From: Aporrectodea caliginosa
Taxonomy: Eukaryota; Annelida; Clitellata; Crassiclitellata; Lumbricidae
Reading direction: 5' to 3'
DNA length: 64,000 bases
Assembly: GCA_020284085.1 (NCBI GenBank)
Contig: JACEVL010000150.1
Span: 272,501-336,500 of the forward strand
The position numbers were made by a program, and so were the translations under genes. The notes below the pieces were generated by a model. The model did not search any database, was not told the origin of the DNA, and was given only the letters and a program-made list of their open reading frames with translations. This document shows, one piece after another, positions 43,816 through 56,462 of this stretch; the stretch's first letter is position 1; every line of letters begins with the position of its first letter.

Positions 43816-44582
43816 TTGACTTTCACAATATCTTACTTGTGATGACTTAGCCTACAGTAAATTCCTGTTACCTGAATGCACCATAAGTTGCGAAGTTTTG
43901 GGGTAACATAATATAACAGTCTTACACCGTTAAAGAGATACCTGCCATAAACTGACGTTGCCCATTTAAGTATAGTCTTTATACCGTAAGTCCGTGCGCC
44001 TAAATGCATTTTCAACTGATATTTGCTTACTTGAACTGGTCTGAGCCGCAACTTAGTCGTCAACGCTCAATCAAGACTCGATTCAACAGCGTGTATACAC
44101 GATCGCATATAGTTACAATCGACAGCAAATAACATTATATGCGAAGAGGTAACTGCTCAGCTGACATCCTCGTAGAAAGACAGAGACGCTATGCCTCAAA
44201 CTGCGGTTGCAACACTTTTAAGACTTTAGTCTACTACTATGAAGACTAGTAAGGCATGATAAATGGATTTTCTGTTCTTCGAAATCTATTCATTTCTACT
44301 TGTTGTTGTATGTTCATGACCTGCATCTAAGACAACATGCTGTATTTTATCGTTCATTTTACGGAACCTTGATATGCATGTCACAATGAATGATTGCAGA
44401 GTCCAAAGTGCAGATGTTTTGTAAAAGTTATGTAGGCCTGCAAAATACAATAACAGTTGCTCAGTGCTGTAGGTGTCACTAGGTGACTCTATCATGTAGG
44501 CCAACAATATAAGGCGTAGGACTACAATGCACTTGACATATAGTTTAGCAGCTGCACGTAATATGTTCAATAGGTTTACTGA
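43816..44582. other. unassigned intergenic DNA
   Basis: No recognised feature. The open frame at 44286-44570 (minus) shows no domain. Confidence 0.5.
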
Positions 44583-44777
44583 GTATTATTACTATTACTA
44601 CTACTATTACTATTATTATTACAACAGCAACAACAAGAACAACAACAAGTACTACTACTACTACCACCACTACCATTACCACTACCATTACCACTACCAT
44701 TACCACTACCGCTACTGCTACTGCTACTGCTACTGCTACTGCTACTGTTGCTGCTGCTGTTGTTGTTGTTGTTGTTG

Positions 44778-44834
<57 letters not shown>

Positions 44835-44846
44835 GTTAGTTAGTTA

Positions 44847-44893
<47 letters not shown>
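44583..44893 (+). repeat. composite trinucleotide array (TTA, ACA, CTA, ACC, TGC, TTG, TTA)
   Basis: Successive blocks of related trimers and the hexamer ACCATT, ending in two TTA runs separated by a TTAG run. Confidence 0.95.
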
Positions 44894-44896
<3 letters not shown>

Positions 44897-46781
44897 AAAT
44901 AATAATCTTACATCTACTACACACCATTATGATCATCATCCAGATAGTGTAACTACTACATGCTGAGTTGTAAGCCAGGCCTATTGCCCTGTAACAGACT
45001 GGACTGGGACCTACGAATAACCCGGCGGGTATACGGAACGAGTACGGGTATACCCACGGGTTTGTTCGGCTTGGGCAGTAATTTTGAGTATATGGGTATG
45101 GGTTGGATAGCATAAAATTCTCTACTCGCAGCCCTCTGGTATACTGAGCACCGTTTCAGCTGTAAACGTAATATCCTGTTCCGTTTCTGGGACAACCTTA
45201 GGGTTTTCCCAACTGGCGCTACAAAAACGCCGGTGTATGGGCGGAGTAGTTTCGGCTTTATTGTGGATCGCTGAAGGTCATTGAAGATCTGACGGATTCA
45301 CAAGCTGGACTTGAGAAGTTGAGGGTCGAGCGAAAACAATAGTTAGTGTTGACAGATGCAGATTCTTCAGGATGACGATTGAAGCCGACCTAGATTCTAT
45401 GGAATGGATACTGATCAGATTACTCCCTGTCGTATTAAGTGATTCGGACATGGCACCCCCCTCTGCCCCTGTCGTGGATCAGACACACTTCCGATCCACG
45501 AACCACATTCTCACACCATCGCTACCACTTGCCTTCCAGTTCATATGTCAAATGGCTGAGCGATAGTCTATTGTGGTTAACGTACTGAATTTCAATGCAG
45601 AGCTCATGGTTTCGCATTCCAGGCAGGGCAAAAAGATGTTGTTCCACTTTCGCGACAAGGTCACTCGGCTATGAAACCAGCAGGGCCCTACACTGAAGGC
45701 CATTCACTGAGGGTTCTACACTGACTGTATACACTGTCGTCAGGAAGATCAGGCGGGGAGGGAGAGGACTGGCCATCCGCACGAGATCTGATATGCCGAG
45801 GCTACGACAAATGAAGTCGCTAATGCTTCATACTCATGGCTGATTCTCAAGGTCAATGACTGTCAAGGTCAAGGTCTAGCTGAATGAACTGCTCTTCTCT
45901 TTTCCTCCTTCTTCGCTTCCATAGAGTTCTTTCTCCTCCTCCTTTTCCAATGTCAAATGCATTTCACTTTAAAGATTTTCATCAGCCAATTATGAAAGTG
46001 TACTTGACAGCATCAAATCCTCTTCGAACAAACTCCGCCATTGTGCCTATTTCCCTACACCTGAATCGTGACAGAAAATTGTAGTGAAAGGGGCAGAATG
46101 GAGTTGGACAATGAGTTGACAATATAGGGGAGGCAAAGAACCATACAAAAGCTTTGACACTTCTTAACCAATTTGTATAATAGTACTCATAACAGACCAA
46201 TACGCTTGAACGAATTGCTCGTTAACATAACAAAACATAACAAGGGTTTTAAGTGGTTCAGAAGACGTTAAGCCTGTGTTAAAACCACTGCATTGCCGAG
46301 TCTATATATTGTTTTCTCTGCTCAACTATTCGCTCACATTTTTGGTCGTTTGCTTTTTGATGCTATCGATGTCTTCTGTTCGGCTGTATACAATTGATTT
46401 AATCGCGTAGGCTGCTTGAATTAATAGCATGGGCAGTCAGTCAGTAGGCCTATGCATTGTTTCGTTTATGAACAACAAAGGACACTGTGTAGGCCTAGCG
46501 TAGGTCATCGCTCTTTCTGGTCTACTACCGTGGTAGCAAAACAACTTCAGAACGCACATGCGTTTAGTCGGTCGGTCCTGCCCTGAATTGAACGATCTGC
46601 CGACTGAAGCGCTCATAAGACTGAAACTGGATTTTCAATTTTTCATCATGCATGTGCATAAAAAGAATCAACAATTTATATAGCGCCGGTATGTAATGCG
46701 CAAGGAATCAAACGATGCAGCACCAAAACCAGGACATAATCAGGCCAGAAAGTCTTTAACAGAGAACGATAAACTAATATA
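44894..46781. other. unassigned intergenic DNA
   Basis: 46225-46268 (minus) shares CTTCTGAACCACTT-AAACCCTTGTTATGTT with 58939-58975, a LINE 3' region. TATATAGCGCC at 46677 resembles retroelement ends. No gene recognised. Confidence 0.5.
46225..46268 (-). repeat. copy of a LINE 3' UTR segment
   Basis: Its reverse complement matches 58939-58975, just downstream of the LINE coding tail at 58758-58898, except for a small internal insertion. Confidence 0.6.
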
Positions 46782-48319
46782 CACTGTTGGTGGTGTGTGA
46801 GCCATAAAAAACCGGGCCACTTTATGTTTAGCTATATCTCTGTCATTTCTTTATCGATTTTTACACTTTTTGCATTATTTTAAACAGGAATCAATACTCT
46901 AAAGAGCAGAAATAAACATTATCGATTTAGTCCTACATGTATGCTAAACTTGTCTTGCGAAACTGAAGACACTAAAAACACGTGAGAATCGATAAATGCT
47001 GCATTTTTACTACTTAAATGCAAACAATTCTTCAGTGCCTTTATTTGTTTAAAGTTTGTGTTCAAAATGACTTCCTTTTTCACGTACACATTTTGCCAAG
47101 CGACGTCGCCACTGATCAATTGCAGTGTCAATAAGATGTTGTTCCAGATCGTTCCAGACGGATACGAGACACTGCCGAAGTTCATCAGTGTTCTGAATGC
47201 GCTGTTGGTACACGCGCTGTTCCATAATGGACCAGATGGAATAATCGAGTGGATTTAGGTCAGGCGAATTGGGTGGCCACATCTCTGGCCCTATGAAGTA
47301 TGGTGCATTGCGAGACAGATACTCAATTGTTTCACGAGCCCGATGCGCCGGAGCTGAATCTTGTTCGAAAATGAACATGTCGCCAGCAATGTGGCGCATT
47401 TGTGGCAACAAATGTTGTGCTAGCATCACGTCTCGATAATATTGCCCATTGATTTTGGCTCCCGGGTCAACGAATATAAGCTCTGTGCGACCGAGTTTCG
47501 AAATTCCCACGGAAACCATGAGCGACTTGCTGAATGTTGTCCTGGTACGCAACAGACGGTCTGATGAAATCTGTTTCTTTGACACTGAACGAGGCACATA
47601 AAGACGATCGTTTTGAGTGTTTGACGGCGCAGCAACTGTAAATAACTTTTCATCAGTGAAGAAAATGAAACCGACATCCGATACTGAGAAACGCTGCAGC
47701 AATTGTCTAGCTCGTACCAAACGAGATTGACGATTAGCGGTGGTCAGTTCCTGAGCCCGTCGTCTTTTTAAGCATTTCCGTTCCAAATCGTTATGAATAA
47801 TGCGTCTGACCGTCGTTTGTGTAAGATTCAGCTCTCTCGCGATTTGTCTGGTTGAAAGATGTGTTTTAGGCTTGTCTTCCTGGCTCTGAACCAATTCATT
47901 GACGGCGGCGATATTATCTTCAGTTCGCGACGATTTGGCCGACCACTTCCCGCAGCGCGTTCAACTGAACTGGTAGTTCTCAACTTTCGCAGAAAGTCAT
48001 CTAATGTTTTTCTTTTCCAATTCTTGTTCGGAAAGTCCTTAATTAATCGTCTAGAAGAATAATTTTTGCATTCCCGCAGATTTTTAATTAAAATTTTATC
48101 CTCAAACTCAACATTTTAAAATTTTAACTCAAATTTTCAACCATCAACTTTATTTACATTATGCTGCGAAACGGATATGACGTCATCCGCGCAAGTAAAT
48201 AAGTAAATCGTAGAGATTTAATTTTTCTTTCAAACGACACAAAAACTATAAAAAAATTTAAAATACCGACCGCGATATAGCTAAACATAAAGTGGCCCGG
48301 TTTTTTATGGCTCACAGTG
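46782..48319 (-). mobile_element. second DD37D Tc1/mariner element, degenerate
   Basis: TA at 46780-46781 and 48320-48321 flank inverted ends: CACTGT, a 10-bp insertion, then GAGCCATAAAAAACCGGGCC on the left, and the complement of CACTGTGAGCCATAAAAAAC on the right. Both continue through GCCACTTTATGTTTAGCTAT. The transposase gene inside is on the minus strand and frameshifted. A different subfamily from the 13-kb element (different TIRs) but the same catalytic spacing. Confidence 0.9.
47049..48115 (-). pseudogene. frameshifted DD37D Tc1/mariner transposase
   Basis: The minus-strand frame at 47894-47049 covers the second HTH (STRQIARELNLTQTTVRRI) and the whole catalytic core: FFTDEK, FEQDSAPAH, then 37 residues to the Asp of PNSPDLNPLDYSIW. 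The first HTH and GRP linker (KNWKRKTLDDFLRKLR, SGRP) are present upstream, at about 48085-47945, but in another frame. A single-base loss near 47940, just after SGRP, breaks the gene. The original start codon near 48110 also appears out of frame. Otherwise the protein is nearly complete, indicating fairly recent inactivation. Confidence 0.88.
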
Positions 48320-48463
48320 TATGTGTGACGTGTCTGGCTATTTATGTAAGGATACATAATTCATACGTTATTCTTCATTTCCATCCTATATACCTTTAGC
48401 CTTTAGAACCTCAAAAAGCGCTGTGTAGCCTATGCATTTTGAAGAAAGAAGCGTTGATTTATC

Positions 48464-48535
<72 letters not shown>

Positions 48536-49236
48536 ATGACAGACAGGCGTTGGGAACGTTATTCATTTCCATCCTGCAGTATACCTGATAAATAAACTTG
48601 AAGTAATTGACTTGGCCATTGTAGGCCTAAGTGTCATCTTAATGCGTTTGTAACTTCCTGTCATCAGTACTTCTGTCCTTGGAGTGAACTTGGAAGACAT
48701 ATCTTCGCGTCCTTCAACTGTTGCTCTGGAATACAGGCAATTGCTGTCTTTTGTGTCTCAACCTTTCGCACCTGTCATCAGTCGGTCGTTATATTGGCAA
48801 TATCTGATTTTTATGTGCACGCGCTATTATAGCGCTGGAGAATAATATCTATCTGCCATCTTCTCGACAGAGCTCATAAACAAGTGGCGTCAGAAGATCA
48901 GGTGATCATAGATACACTGCCTTCGCTGCATCCATAACTCAAAAGCAATTGTTGTGGATTTTTTATATGTCACATTCTCTCTCTGTTTGTATCTGGCTGT
49001 ATCTGGTCTGTCTCTGTCTGTCTCTGTCTGTTTCTGTCTTTCTGAAGGTCTGCTTCTGTCCGTAAAGTGGATCGCTGATTTTATTTGACCGACTAAGCTT
49101 ATGCGTTAAAAATAATAAGTATAGGTTTAATTGTGTTTGTTTAAAATGATCTTAACACCGATAGCGCATTGTCATTGTTCTCGTTTCATTGTTAGCCAAG
49201 GCGTAGGGGAGAGGAAACAGCCGTCTGCCCTGGCGA
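48320..49236. other. unassigned intergenic DNA
   Basis: Contains the (TA)n run at 48467-48531 and CTGTCTCTGTCTG words at 48999-49040. No gene. Confidence 0.5.
48467..48531 (+). repeat. (TA)n microsatellite
   Basis: About 32 TA units. Confidence 0.97.
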
Positions 49237-49285
49237 GGATTCGAACCATCGACCTCTCTCTCGATTGACGGATAACAATGCAACT
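49237..49285 (-). mobile_element. tRNA-derived SINE head fragment
   Basis: The minus strand has GTCAATCGAGAGAGAGGTCG followed by ATGGTTCGAATCC, a perfect Pol III B box (GGTTCGAATCC, 49247-49237). The CAATCGAGA block is shared with 18585-18650. The A-box side is incomplete. Confidence 0.55.
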
Positions 49286-51550
49286 TACAGAGTAGATTAC
49301 ATTATTATATGTCATTATGCTTCTCCTTTCATGTAAAAATGCATCGAATAAAGTATAGGCTAATGGAAAAGCTGCAGTGTACAATAAATTAATTAAGTAA
49401 TATAAATATTAAATAAATAAGCAATAAATATTACATAGAGCGTGGTAAAATAAGAAGAATCTTAATGAGCTACATAATCAGTTGTCATAGCGAGTCCTGT
49501 CAAAACGAAACGAAATGTGATTTTATGCGTTTTTAAAAGTGTCACGGATCTTGGTCTCTTGACCGGAACCGAAGCCAGCCAATCAACGAAACATTCGTTT
49601 GCCGAACTGTGTTAGTCACGGTTCATGACAAATACTAATTGATGATAATTAGTCACCCACTCACGTAATTAACAGATAGAGTCTCTCTGTTGTAGTTAGA
49701 AGCGGCGATAAAAGGCATTGCGGTCTCCTTGAAAAGTCTTTGTCTATGTGTCTCTGTGTTTGGTCTTTGCCCGTCTGTGTCTCTGTCTGTATTTGTCTGT
49801 CTGTCTCTCTCTGTGTGTGTCTCTAGGTCTCGTTATAATGAGCCTCAGAGCCTGAATGAGGCCATGGTCTTATTTTGAACTCGGATCCCACATAATTAGG
49901 CTAAAAGTTCATTTGTAGTTCGTCGCTAGTGAACTATATATGGCGTGTCAACATTGTCAACATTGTGTGTCTGTGTGTCTGTGTGTCTGTGTGTCTGTGT
50001 GTCTGTCTGTCTGTCTGTCTGAAACGTAGTTTGTAGTTTTTGCTGTTGTGACATACTCAATTATCAGTTTATGTATGTCCATCACATATCAAAATTATTA
50101 TTAATTATAGCTCATTTATAATAAAATTACTAATGGTTTTGTTTTAATTACCACGTGCCATAAAATAAGTTTGGTGGTAGCCTATTATTGCACGGTTTGC
50201 ACAAACCAACAATAAGCGTTGCACCGACGGACATAGATTTGTATACGCTATGCACGTCCTCAGTCCTGTACACGGATGTTCTATCAGAACGGCATGGGCA
50301 TATTTAGGGGTGGTTTTACGGATTCAAACCCCCTAATAAGTTTCCGGAATTTTTTTATCCTTTTACATGCGAAATACAAAAAACTTTAACTTTTGGAAAT
50401 CTTAAAACCCCTTGGAAATTTTTTTCTTGCGAACGGTATCAACTTTCCTCGGCTCGTTCAAACGCCGAAAGCAGATTCGGCGGTCCACATCTAGTACACC
50501 CTTTAGTCGACCATCTGCGCTCTATATGGTGCCACTTGGAAGACGGCTATTGTTTTCGGCCCTGTTTAATTGGTATTGGCGTAATGCTGCGGCCGACGAC
50601 TGTAACGAAGGCCTTAATTGCAGCTGCGAATTGCTTACTTAGAGCGCCCTAAACTTAGTCTATTTGCCTAATGTAGCGACCGGCATTTCACTTTGATCAA
50701 GAGACAAGAGTTGGTAATTAATTAATGAATAGGCGGTGAAGTGGTGTTGAAATAAGATAAGGACTCGATTATGTTAAATTGAATTAATAAAATAAATCGT
50801 AAAGGTGCTTGAAATAAACTAAAGCTATATGACTGAGCTAACAACTTAAAAATTGGTAAACTGTTATTTAAATCAGGGATTATTTAAATAAAATTATTAT
50901 TATATTCTTATTAACCTACGTTTAACGCTGGGCAGTGTGTGACACACGCACTGTATCGGCGCAGTGAGTCCGCACAGACACACGCACATACACACTAACA
51001 CGCACATACTCACGTGCACGCATACTCTACAAGGCAAAGCTTCTTAAAACCTGAATGCTACAGCGTTAACGAAACGTAAATTGCCTGAGTTTAATAAGAG
51101 ACTACACAGTAGACGGACAATTCATGTGACATGTATAGAGGAATGTGTCTTCACATAAATGTCTGTTAACCACACACTAATGTAACAGGAACGCTCACAG
51201 ACTGATGATGTCTAATAACAGAGCCCACCACCGGCTGCTGTAGCATACACTTGCACACGACCATGCAGCATAAGAAAGTCATGACAATATTTTATATATA
51301 GGCCTATAGGCTATAGTGCATATAAATATATAAATATACGTGTAGCCTATGTTACACGCGTGAAGTCTGTGCAGTTGGATCTAAGACAAAGTGTGCGTGA
51401 CCAACTTGCATTAGAAAGCCAGTCCGCAATTCTTCGATTACAGACTAAGAGAGCAACCTTAACGAATCGGCCACGTGTCGCACACGCAAACGCACACAAA
51501 CACACACGCACTCTGTCTCTGTCTGTCTGTCTCTGTCTGTCTCTGTCTCA
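49286..51550. other. unassigned intergenic DNA
   Basis: GTGTCTGTGTGTCT repeats at 49964-50020 and GTCTCTGTCTG words at 49730-49830. A CACACGCA-rich stretch at 50960-51010 and CTGTCTGTCTCTG at 51511-51550. No gene recognised. Confidence 0.5.
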
Positions 51551-51713
51551 ACGCCCCTCTGATCCTCTGGCAACCTGTCTCGGACCTCCTTCGGACTACC
51601 TTTTTGGACAATGCCTTTTACTTGACGCAGCGCTCGTGAAGAAGCTGGTGCCCTGCGCTTGGCTTTCCAGTGGCCCTTTAGAAGTTAGGAGATTAAGATT
51701 ACGATAACGATTT
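51551..51713 (+). repeat. solo 3' module of the CR1-like LINE family
   Basis: Shares GGACCTCCTTCGGACTAC, TTTTGGACAATGC, GACGCAGCGCTCGTGAAGAA and AGATTACGATAACG-type ending with the 3' end of the LINE at 10822-12425. Confidence 0.75.
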
Positions 51714-52950
51714 CGAGCAACGGATGGCTCACCAAAACCAAGACTTAATCACTTATCAGGTCAATATCCAGAAGATGTGTGAGCTAAAACAGAGTCGGCC
51801 TGTGTTGGACATACAGTCTGAAAAATGAAAATCTCAAGTTGAGAACGAAATTGCAGAGGCAACTGAGCAGAACGGACAGATACAAGGAAAGAGCTTCTAG
51901 AATCTAGGAGGTCCAGCAACCGAATAATCTCGTTCACCAAAAATAGCTTTTGATTTCAGCATGACCAAAGAAAGTCAATCTGATGACCTTGTTGAATAGT
52001 AATGAGACTAAGAAACAAAGACTGATTTAAGTGTTTTGTTGGTCATAGTTCATTGCCTTATAAATATTGCGCCCCAATTTGAAACAAATCATTTGCTGAA
52101 CAGGAATGCAATACAAACATTTAAACACTTATAAGTTGACATTTCGACGTATCACTTATGGCTCTAGCAAGAGTTATGAAACCTGGGGAGTTTCAACATG
52201 TTTGACTTATTGATATCAACGACAAGTAAGAGACTGTCAGAGACAGTTTTATAAGCCTTTGAGAACGGGCTTTATCGTTCGGATACCGGTCGGAACTGCT
52301 CGGAATAGGTCGATGGCAGCCGAGAGTAATTAACCAAAACTAAGTCATTTAGGCTGACAATCCGTTTGTTTAGCCTATTTTATGTCCATTTCAAGTTGTT
52401 TTAATTAAGGCATCTAAAGCAGATTTATGATTGAACCTAGGGAGCGGATTAATGGAGCACGTAACTAGCATTGTTGATCGGACGTTTTAAGTAATCCATT
52501 TGTTATTTTGTTGTATTGTTCAACTGTAATTGCCAATGCTATTCTTGTCTTTATTATTGAGGCTCTCCACTTTACTGCTGTTGTTGGTGCTAATGTTGCA
52601 GCTATACTTGTGAGGACAGAACTCTCCGACAAAAACACTTGTTGGATGTTCGTGATGAGAATTTGGAAGGTCATTGAACAAACAAGAAAAGAATTGAAGA
52701 TACCAGAATAGACCAGAATATAAAAGAACAATACAGAGCAGTACAGAATAGAACATAATGGAAATTATTGGAACATAATGTAAATTACAAGTTCTAAGAA
52801 TAGAACTTTGTAATCAGTTGCGTCTTTGTCAACTGCATCTTTTGAGTTAGACGAGCATCATCAAATATTCGTTTAATAGAAATTCAGGTTGACAAAACCG
52901 CAGAACTGAAACAGATAATGACAGAATAGGCTATTGATTGATAATATAAT
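51714..52950. other. unassigned intergenic DNA
   Basis: No gene or repeat recognised apart from AGAATAGAACA words beginning near 52685. Confidence 0.5.
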
Positions 52951-53110
52951 AGAACAGAAAATAGTGGAATAGAATAGAATAGAACACAATGGAACAGAAT
53001 ATAGAACACAATGGAACACAATACACAATGGAGCAGAATAGAAAAGAATGAAACAGAATAGAATAGAATAGAATAGAATAGAATAGAATAGAACAGAGCA
53101 GAATGCATAG
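52951..53110 (+). repeat. (AGAAT)n/(AGAACA)n minisatellite
   Basis: AATAGAATAGAAC and CACAATGGAACAGAATA variants, with pure AGAAT units at 53056-53090. Confidence 0.93.
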
Positions 53111-53207
53111 CAGAAGGAAATAGGCTAGAGTGCAATATTATACGGCATAATAATACAGCCCATGTAGAAGATCAGAACTTATAACTAAGATCGAGTCAAA
53201 CTGTAAT

Positions 53208-53272
53208 GTAATTGAACATTTATATGGCGCCCCTTCAAGATATATCTACTCAGAGGCGCTCTCTGCGCTAGC
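53208..53272 (-). repeat. LINE/SINE 3'-end hairpin
   Basis: The minus strand has AGAGAGCGCCTCTGAGTAG, ...GGGGCGCCATATAAATGTTCAATTACATTACA. Confidence 0.65.
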
Positions 53273-53898
53273 CTATACGATGTTAGATGCATTACGAACA
53301 GAAAATATTACATCAGTTAACAAAACAATGCACAATCAAAATGAAAGAGTCACCAGTGGCGGGCCCACGCATACACGAGGAACCAACCAACGAATTCCGG
53401 TCGATAGCTAAAAATGGCATGGCTGTTCAGTCTCTGGACAAGTTGCGTCGATAGAGTGAAGTGACGACAGATGACAGCGGAAAATGCAACCGTTCAGTTT
53501 CTAGGGTCCTTACTGAAGTTCTGAATTGGTAATTGGTTCGTTAATAACTAGAGAAGAGGACCAGTTTCTGTATAACCTGAATGAAGGTGCGCATATTTAG
53601 TCGGTCATGTCTGAAAAGAACTACAGTAGTACAGTAGGCCTAGTTGTAAACAGATGACTCGTGCGAAGACCCTGGCCCAGATGATACCTTATGTTGTATA
53701 GAATGACCTGTGCCTAGGCGTAGGCCCTAGAGCCGTGGCTCTGGACGGAGGGCCTATTGAGGTTGACAGTGAGGACAAAGACACATATGTCAATAAAACA
53801 GTTCAATGACTTCGCGATAATAGTAGGCCTACAGAATGCTTATGTAAACGCAGGTAAGTACGTAGGTAAATAGCAGAGCTCAGCAGTGCACAGCTGGA

Positions 53899-54035
53899 AA
53901 CCGGACTCGGAACTCCCACGGATTACTCTTTTGGACAACCCGTCTGACTAGACGCAGCGCTCGTGAATAATCTGGTGCCTTGCGCTTGGCTTTCGAGTGG
54001 TGCTTTAGAAGTTTGGAGATTACGATTACGATTTA
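53899..54035 (+). repeat. solo 3' module of the CR1-like LINE family
   Basis: TTTTGGACAACCCGTCTGAC, GACGCAGCGCTCGTGAATAA, GCGCTTGGCTTTCGAGTGG and GGAGATTACGATTACGATT. Confidence 0.8.
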
Positions 54036-55088
54036 GTGCGCGAAGCAGCCATTCAATTTGTTATGCATATGAGATGAACGTAGGCTATAGTGGTTGGGAC
54101 CTACCCTTAAAAATGTCAAGCAAAGCGCATAATATGACAGGCCACCTTTGTAACCCTATAACAGCTTTCTGACTATCATGCCCAGCATATCTATGGCTTT
54201 CATTCTTTCTCTGTTGTACAACGCTGTTGTTTGCTTCCTTTCATTCCTCCGGGTGTTGCACTACACCCTATATACCCTCTAAGTAAACTCTATTTATGTA
54301 TCCGTGTGCACGTGTGTATATTTGTATACGTAGGGTCTAAGTGTATGTATGTATGATTGTCTGTATACATGTGTTGTTGACCGAAAATTGTGTAACGCAC
54401 GTGGCAATTTAATGGGGTAAGGGCTGATCCAGGGTTCAATTCGGACATTGCCCCTCATCTGAGATTTGCCCATGGGCTCCCTCCCTCACAAAAATAATAA
54501 GCCTAGTTTTTCCTGGTCTTGGCTCACTGTCCACCGTGCTGAGTGAACACAGCAATTAATTTATGGATCGTTTAATATTGGAGATGAATATCTTCATTCG
54601 AGTAACACTTGACATTCACGCAGTTGCACATCTGCTTGCAACTCGAATAATTGACATGTGCTTGAGTTGTTGAAAAGAAGCGATTGCAAGTTTTACTGCG
54701 CTCTGTGAACTCAATGTTGGGTTAATACCTGTTTAACCAGGATTCGTTGGACTGGATCACGAAGAGAGGCCAATAAATTCTCATTCAACTCGCTTTTAGA
54801 TTCTTATGCAGCGTAATATATTGTGCATAATTAATTACACTGCAATCAGAACTAAGAATAGGGTTTTGATCATGCTTGAGCTTATATTGCATAATTATAC
54901 TTGTCATGGCATCCAAATAATTGTCCGTAATTAAGTTTTTCATTCACAACATTTATGTAGCGCATGTCATAAGTGACTATTAGAGTCGCTCCTACTCCTT
55001 AATGAGGGAAAGAAGCACTGCTCAAGTACTTGTATACTTGAATTTTAGGTCTCGAGACAAGCTTGTTTAACAGGTCTATTTTCTCAAT
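54036..55088. other. unassigned intergenic DNA
   Basis: A retroelement-like ACATTTATGTAGCGCATGTC lies at 54949-54968. No gene recognised. Confidence 0.5.
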
Positions 55089-55152
55089 CAATCAATCAGA
55101 ATTTATATAGCGCCTCTTCAGGATTCCTACTCAAAGGCGCTCCCGACACTGG
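55089..55152 (-). repeat. LINE/SINE 3'-end hairpin with (ATTG)n tail
   Basis: The minus strand has GGGAGCGCCTTTGAGTAGGA, ...GAGGCGCTATATAAATTCTG, then ATTGATTGATTGA. Confidence 0.65.
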
Positions 55153-55712
55153 CCAAGCGGAAGAAAGTATAACTTCTAACATTTGAACGATTGAACAATT
55201 GAACAGTGGCGTAACTATTGACCTACAGGGTCCGCAACTGCGAGTGGCCGGGTCCGATTCTGAAAAAAGGGCCCAGCTGAGAACCCGATAAGAACGAGCG
55301 GGCCCCAGAGAGCCCACTGGAGGGATCTGTGGATGGCGTCGTTATTACCAATGGGGCCAGTATGGGAATTGTCAAAAAATAACTGGGGGTTAAACGTTGA
55401 GTTATGTGCAGTTTGGGCGTGAAATGTAGACTTTACTATGGGAGTCTAAGAAGGACTAGGGGAGGGGTTGAACCCCCCGACAATTCTCACCCTGAATGGG
55501 GCGATCAGAGAGCTTGGTGAAAAATATTCATTGAATAAAAACCCTGAAACTGATCATAGACGTCGTTTACAGTCTGCCTCACCCCAAAACAGTGTTGGCC
55601 TGTAGGGCGTTCCCATTAGAAGCTCTGGAATTTACTGCTCAGTTTGTGCGTTCTGTAAGTTCTCCAATGCCCTTCAGAACTAAACTTAGAGCTCACCTGA
55701 TTCCGGTTGCTT
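55153..55712. other. unassigned repeat debris
   Basis: CAGTGGCGTAACTATTGACC at 55204 and G/C-rich GGGCCC words resemble an old transposable element. The plus-strand reading near 55620-55712 (FRTKLRAHLIPVAYP) may be LINE ORF debris and serves as the SINE insertion site. Confidence 0.4.
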
Positions 55713-55723
55713 ACCCTCCGTTG

Positions 55724-56451
55724 TGGGACGCGGTGGTGTAGCGGTATGTTCTGCGCCTTGTAACCGGAGGGTCCCAGGTTCGAATCTACCTCAAGCCACT
55801 GCGTAGCGACCTTGGACAAGTTGCCCAGCCACAAATGTCTGTGAGGAAGGCAACGGGAAACCACCTCACTCATCTCATCCCCGAGTGGCAAGTCAATGGC
55901 AGTGTTATTTAAGTTAACTAAAACTGAAAGTAACTTTATCGTTAACTGAAAAGTTCTATTTCAGTTAACTTAAACTAAAACTGTAACTGAAAAGTTTTGA
56001 AAACTGAAACTAAAACTAAACTGAAAAGTACAAAACTAGAACTAAACCTAAACTTGAAAGTTGAAACTTAATTAATTTTTTCTGCCTGACACAAACCAAG
56101 TGGCGGACATGTCTGCAACGGTTAGCGGCGAGTGCTTCAAACTGTGGCTCAATAGCATGAAAGCATGAATTTAATAAGATATGTTGTTATTGCTAATCAA
56201 ATGAATGTCATTAATAAAAAAAAATGCCATTTGATTGCATCTGTTGAATGTCTACAAAACTAAATTAAAACTGAAAAGTTCTGAAAACTTAAACTAAAAC
56301 TAAAACGGAAAAGATTTGAAAACTGTAACTAAAACTAAACTGGAAAGTTAAAGCGAAACTAAAACTCAAACTCAAACTGAAAAGTACATTGAAACTTAAA
56401 TAACACTGGTCAATGGATCTGCCTTCGGGCAGTGGACTCATCATCATCATC
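55724..56451 (+). mobile_element. tRNA-derived SINE, split by a hAT-like MITE
   Basis: An 11-bp target duplication ACCCTCCGTTG at 55713-55723 and 56452-56462 bounds the unit. The head GGACGCGGTGGTGTAGCGGT and B box GGTTCGAATCT (55777-55787) follow a tRNA plan, with CTTGTAACC at the anticodon position. This looks tRNA-Thr-like, which is tentative. A body ACCTTGGACAAGTTGCCCAG...CATCTCATCCCC is interrupted at 55900-56408 by a MITE, then resumes (ATCTGCCTTCGGGCAGTGG) to a (TCA)n tail at 56438-56451. The Pol III boxes mean it could have been transcribed. Confidence 0.85.
55900..56408. mobile_element. hAT-like MITE, 8-bp target duplication
   Basis: The ends CAGTGTTATTTAAGTT (55900) and AACTTAAATAACACTG (ending 56408) are perfect 16-bp inverted repeats, flanked by GTCAATGG at 55892-55899 and 56409-56416. 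CAGTG-type termini with an 8-bp duplication are diagnostic of hAT elements. The 509-bp interior is mostly degenerate AACTAAAACTGAAAAG repeats with a short unique middle, and no transposase. Confidence 0.92.
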
Positions 56452-56462
56452 ACCCTCCGTTG

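Noticed and set aside
55724..55800. Intact tRNA gene (B box GGTTCGAATCT)
   Set aside because: The acceptor arms do not pair, and the unit continues into a SINE body with its own 11-bp target duplication.
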